NCBI RefSeq assembly: GCF_026017845.1
Contig: NZ_CP100416.1
Coordinates: forward strand, 2,162,145-2,207,242
DNA length: 45,098 nucleotides
Source: Amycolatopsis mediterranei
GTDB taxonomy: Bacteria; Actinomycetota; Actinomycetes; Mycobacteriales; Pseudonocardiaceae
Direction of reading: 5' to 3'
In this document: positions 42,512 through 45,098 of the stretch, piece by piece
Layout of the letters: each line of letters begins with the position of its first letter
Numbering within the stretch: the first letter of the stretch is position 1
Program-made: the position numbers and the translations under genes
Notes under the pieces: generated by a model
The model's database searches: none
Told to the model about the DNA's origin: nothing
Seen by the model: only the letters and a program-made list of their open reading frames with translations

Positions 42512-43711
42512 TCACCGACCACCTCCCCACGGCTTGAGCCGGTATTCGCCCACCTCGCCGGTCAGCGCGAGTGGATCGATGTACTCCTCGCCGCGCCGTA
42601 CGCCCCAGTGCAGGCACGCTGCGACCGTGCAGCCGGGATGCCCGGCGAGGACGGTACCGAGCACTTGGCCTCGGTAGACCTGTTCGCCCACGGCCACTTT
42701 CGGCACGACGGGCTCGTAAGTGGTCCGCAGCCCGCCATCGTGGTCGACGGAGAGCACGGGTCGTCCGCCCACGGAACCGGCGAAGACGACGACGCCCGCA
42801 TCGGCGGCCAGCACGTCCTGCCCGGGCGCGGCGGCCAGGTCCACTCCGCGATGGCCGGGGCCGAAGGGGGTATCGGGGGCGTCGAAATACTTGATGATCA
42901 CCGGAACGGGTGAAAGAGGCCAGGAGAGCCTCGGTTGCCGCGTGGTGAGGGAACGGTCTGCCCCGGGTTCGGCCACAACGGGCGGTGGCAAGGCCGGGTC
43001 GGCCATGAGCGCGAGCGCCCACGGCACGGTCGGCGCCTGCGCGGTTTCGAGGGACACGGTGGGCGCCTGCGCGGCCTCGAGGGAAATGGCCTTCCCCGGC
43101 GCACCTTCGAGGGAAACGGCCTGCGCCCGTGCGGTTTCGAGGGACACGGTCGGCGCCGGCGCGGCCGTAGGGGAGATTGCGCGCTGAACCGACGATAGGG
43201 GTGCGGTGGTTGCGAGCCGACTTGCCTGAGACTCGGGTGGTGTCGCCTGGAGCGGCCACCGGGCCGGCTCCGCCGCGGATGGGAGGAGGTTGCTTGACGG
43301 AGCCGCCGCCGCTGCTTGGCGCCGGGCCGGCTCCGCCGGGAGCGCCGCCAAGTTGCCTGGCCGAGTCCTGGCCGGCGTCCGCTTGGTGAGCTGGTAGCCC
43401 GGCGCTGTTGAAGCCAGGCGGCTTGCCCGGTGCCCGGCTGCCCCAGGCGTCGGAGGCGGTGAACCCGGCGCCGGCGGTGGCAGGCCGCCCGTCCAGGGCA
43501 CCGCTCGCGGTGGCCGGTAATCACCCGTTCGAACCACGTCTATCCCCAGCGCCGTCGGCGCCGGCAGCTCGCCTCCCCAAGCCGCCGCTGCCGGGGCTCG
43601 AACGCCCATGCCTCCTCCGGTCAGCATCCCTCCGAAAAGCGCCATGACCAGCGCACTCGTGCCCAGCAACCACCCCGGCACCCACCGTCGGACCTGCATG
43701 ATCGACTTCAT
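42512..43711 (-). CDS. secreted or membrane-anchored M23-type LytM-domain protein
   Basis: A 399-residue protein with an N-terminal signal/anchor helix (about 11-35, PGWLLGTSALVMALFGGMLT), a long Pro/Ala/Thr-rich wall-spanning linker (40-265) and a LytM domain (about 283-390). GHRGVDLAAAPGQDVLAADA gives the zinc ligands His287 and Asp291, and CLHWGVRRG gives ligand His368, but the catalytic His of HxH is Cys366. The linker contains four exact-length 10-residue repeats (VSLETARAQA type). ATG 43711 has GGAG just upstream. Actinobacterial LytM proteins at this locus may be regulators of wall hydrolases rather than endopeptidases. Confidence 0.87.
   Translation of the reverse strand: MKSIMQVRRWVPGWLLGTSALVMALFGGMLTGGGMGVRAPAAAAWGGELPAPTALGIDVVRTGDYRPPRAVPWTGGLPPPAPGSPPPTPGAAGHRASRLASTAPGYQLTKRTPARTRPGNLAALPAEPARRQAAAAAPSSNLLPSAAEPARWPLQATPPESQASRLATTAPLSSVQRAISPTAAPAPTVSLETARAQAVSLEGAPGKAISLEAAQAPTVSLETAQAPTVPWALALMADPALPPPVVAEPGADRSLTTRQPRLSWPLSPVPVIIKYFDAPDTPFGPGHRGVDLAAAPGQDVLAADAGVVVFAGSVGGRPVLSVDHDGGLRTTYEPVVPKVAVGEQVYRGQVLGTVLAGHPGCTVAACLHWGVRRGEEYIDPLALTGEVGEYRLKPWGGGR
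43028..43147 (-). repeat. 30-bp tandem repeat in the M23 linker
   Basis: Four in-frame units encoding VSLETARAQA, VSLEGAPGKA, ISLEAAQAPT and VSLETAQAPT at residues 189-228, exact 10-residue spacing. The core VSLE-xA is conserved; codons differ, so the repeat is not a recent copy. Confidence 0.75.
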
Positions 43712-44080
43712 GGCTCCAGCGTGCGGCAGCGCGGCGGTCCGTGGGGGGCCGATCGCGAATCTGTGGATAACCGGAGGCGATGTGGACAACTGCGTCGCCC
43801 AGTGGCCGCCGGTGGGGGAGGGGGTGGTGGGAGGGGGTAGAATCTTCTGCGCAGTCCGTTTCAGCGGGCTGACTTCGCGTGCACGTGCGCGTTCCCCGGT
43901 CTGGAAACAGCCCGGCGGGCGCACGGGGTCCGGCGGTCCCTGGGGTCCTCTACTCCCGGGGTCCGGGCACCGGTACGGGCACCAGGGCGAACGGCCACCC
44001 GGCCGGGAGCGACAAACCGAGCAGCGCGTCCGCGGCAGCACCGCGAGCGCGCACTACACAGAAGAGGTGTGATTCCGGCA
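43712..44080. promoter_or_regulatory. intergenic region with DnaA-like boxes, G-tracts and the rpsB promoter and leader
   Basis: Plus strand: TGTGGATAA (43762-43770) and TGTGGACAA (43781-43789) are reverse complements of DnaA-box consensuses TTATCCACA and TTGTCCACA. G-runs at 43814-43818, 43820-43824, 43829-43831 and 43833-43837 make a G-quadruplex motif that abuts TAGAAT (43838-43843), a good -10 for rpsB; the -35 position is G-rich and unlike consensus. A leader of about 230 bases follows, GC-rich with short stems, and could hold an S2 autoregulatory site. GAAGAGG precedes ATG 44081. Confidence 0.55.
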
Positions 44081-44956
44081 ATGGCCGTCGTCACCATGAA
44101 GCAGCTGCTCGACAGCGGCGTGCACTTCGGGCACCAGACCCGCCGGTGGAACCCGAAGATGAAGCGCTACATCTTCACCGAGCGCAACGGCATCTACATC
44201 ATCGACCTGCAGCAGACGCTGACCTACATCGACCGCGCGTACGAATTCATCAAGGAAACCGTCGCGCACGGCGGCACCATCATGTTCGTCGGCACCAAGA
44301 AGCAGGCTCAGGAAGCCATCGCCAACGAGGCCGCGCGCGTGGGCATGCCCTACGTCAACCAGCGCTGGCTCGGCGGCATGCTGACCAACTTCCAGACCGT
44401 GCACAAGCGCCTCCTCCGCCTCAAGGAGCTCGAGGCGCGGGAGCAGACCGGTGGCTTCGAAGGTCTCACGAAGCGCGAGATCCTGACGCTGACCCGCGAG
44501 AAGGACAAGCTCGAGAAGACCCTCGGCGGTATCCGCGACATGGCGAAGGTGCCGAGCGCGGTGTGGATCGTCGACACGAAGAAGGAGCACATCGCCGTCG
44601 GCGAGGCTCGAAAGCTGAACATCCCGGTCGTCGCGATCCTGGACACCAACTGCGACCCGGACGAGGTCGACTACCCGATCCCGGGCAACGACGACGCGAT
44701 CCGCTCGGCCGCGCTGCTGACCAAGGTCGTCGCCGAGGCCGCGGCCGCCGGTCTGATGCAGCGTTCCAGCCGCAACGGTGCTTCGGCCGACTCCAAGCCG
44801 GAGCCGGGCGTCGCCGCGGACGAGCCGCTGGCCGAGTGGGAGAAGGAGCTGCTCGCCGGCTCCGAGACCGCCGCCGCCGACGCGACCGAAGCCGCCGCTG
44901 CCGTCGAGGCGGCCCCGGCCGAGGCCGCCACCGAGCAGGCGACCGCCTCCTCCTGA
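44081..44956 (+). CDS. rpsB: 30S ribosomal protein S2
   Basis: The 291-residue S2 starts [20 protein letters not shown] with [20 protein letters not shown]; further [19 protein letters not shown] text reads [20 protein letters not shown], then [20 protein letters not shown] and [20 protein letters not shown]. The core ends near residue 225 and an Ala/Glu-rich acidic tail follows, as in other actinobacteria. ATG 44081 gives the usual N terminus; a GTG at 44069 is too close to the ribosome binding site. tsf should follow but the window ends in unreliable sequence. Confidence 0.95.
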   Translation: MAVVTMKQLLDSGVHFGHQTRRWNPKMKRYIFTERNGIYIIDLQQTLTYIDRAYEFIKETVAHGGTIMFVGTKKQAQEAIANEAARVGMPYVNQRWLGGMLTNFQTVHKRLLRLKELEAREQTGGFEGLTKREILTLTREKDKLEKTLGGIRDMAKVPSAVWIVDTKKEHIAVGEARKLNIPVVAILDTNCDPDEVDYPIPGNDDAIRSAALLTKVVAEAAAAGLMQRSSRNGASADSKPEPGVAADEPLAEWEKELLAGSETAAADATEAAAAVEAAPAEAATEQATASS

Positions 44957-45098
44957 TGCTCCACCGTCCGTGGGGGGGGCCCGCCCCCGGCGGCGCGCCC
45001 GGGGGGCCGCCACCCCCCCAATACAGGACATGCACCGCGTGATCCGAAATCGCAAACACAACCCCCCCGCGGGCCCGGGCCCGGGCCGCCCCCCCGCG
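44957..45098. other. poor-quality or artefactual sequence at the window end
   Basis: Homopolymer G and C runs and GGGCCC-type palindromic stretches replace the expected rpsB-tsf intergenic region, apart from a short normal-looking piece at about 45019-45060. Typical of a contig edge with base-calling errors. No feature is called. Confidence 0.6.

Overview
The window is about 45 kb of very GC-rich DNA. Its GTG/TTG starts, ATGA stop-start overlaps, many leaderless-looking promoters, and the order of the ffh-rpsP-rimM-trmD-rplS-lepB-rnhB and comM-dprA-xerC-whiG-rpsB blocks point to a filamentous actinomycete. It is probably a Pseudonocardiaceae member, most likely Amycolatopsis. That placement is inferred from protein character and gene order, not from a search.

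Layout. (1) 82-4859: a complete urate-to-ureidoglycolate pathway. uraD, uraH and urate oxidase run leftward; allantoinase and allantoicase run rightward; an unusual regulator lies between them. (2) 4856-11716: housekeeping and accessory genes: a small membrane protein, a CoA-binding protein coupled to O-acetylhomoserine sulfhydrylase, a VOC protein, an SDR/LysR divergent pair, an ECF sigma factor with a SnoaL-like tail, an Fe-S protein and an RlmA-like methyltransferase. (3) 11890-15933: the nitrogen-sensing operon amtB-glnK-glnD, ended by a long perfect inverted repeat. (4) 16013-24290: an FAD monooxygenase/membrane protein/TetR operon with two clear operators, a membrane diguanylate cyclase, an array of micro-ORFs, an SDR/TetR pair, Ku, a possible structured RNA, and an ABC exporter/MarR pair. 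(5) 26274-36230: ffh, then translation and secretion genes ending in a strong terminator. (6) 36442-42511: yraN, comM, a repeat-built spacer, dprA, xerC, whiG. (7) An M23-family secreted protein, then rpsB, running into poor-looking sequence at the window end.

The most striking finding is at 20088-20694. Ten tandem micro-ORFs each have a Shine-Dalgarno sequence, an ATG/GTG start, five codons and TGA. All ten encode the same hexapeptide, MRNRES, and they differ from one another only at synonymous third positions and at the start codon. Spacing is 62-70 bp, so frames shift from copy to copy. This looks like a polycistronic array of identical tiny peptides or an RNA device that must be translated, and I know of no described counterpart.

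Two other structures stand out. Between comM and dprA, about 1 kb (38327-39326) is built from tandem, partly degenerate copies of the dprA 5' end, with a 192-bp period. It forms ORFs coupled to comM and dprA by ATGA junctions. At 23581-23808, between Ku and marR, six or more perfect helices, three arranged as a multibranch junction, suggest an unassigned structured RNA.
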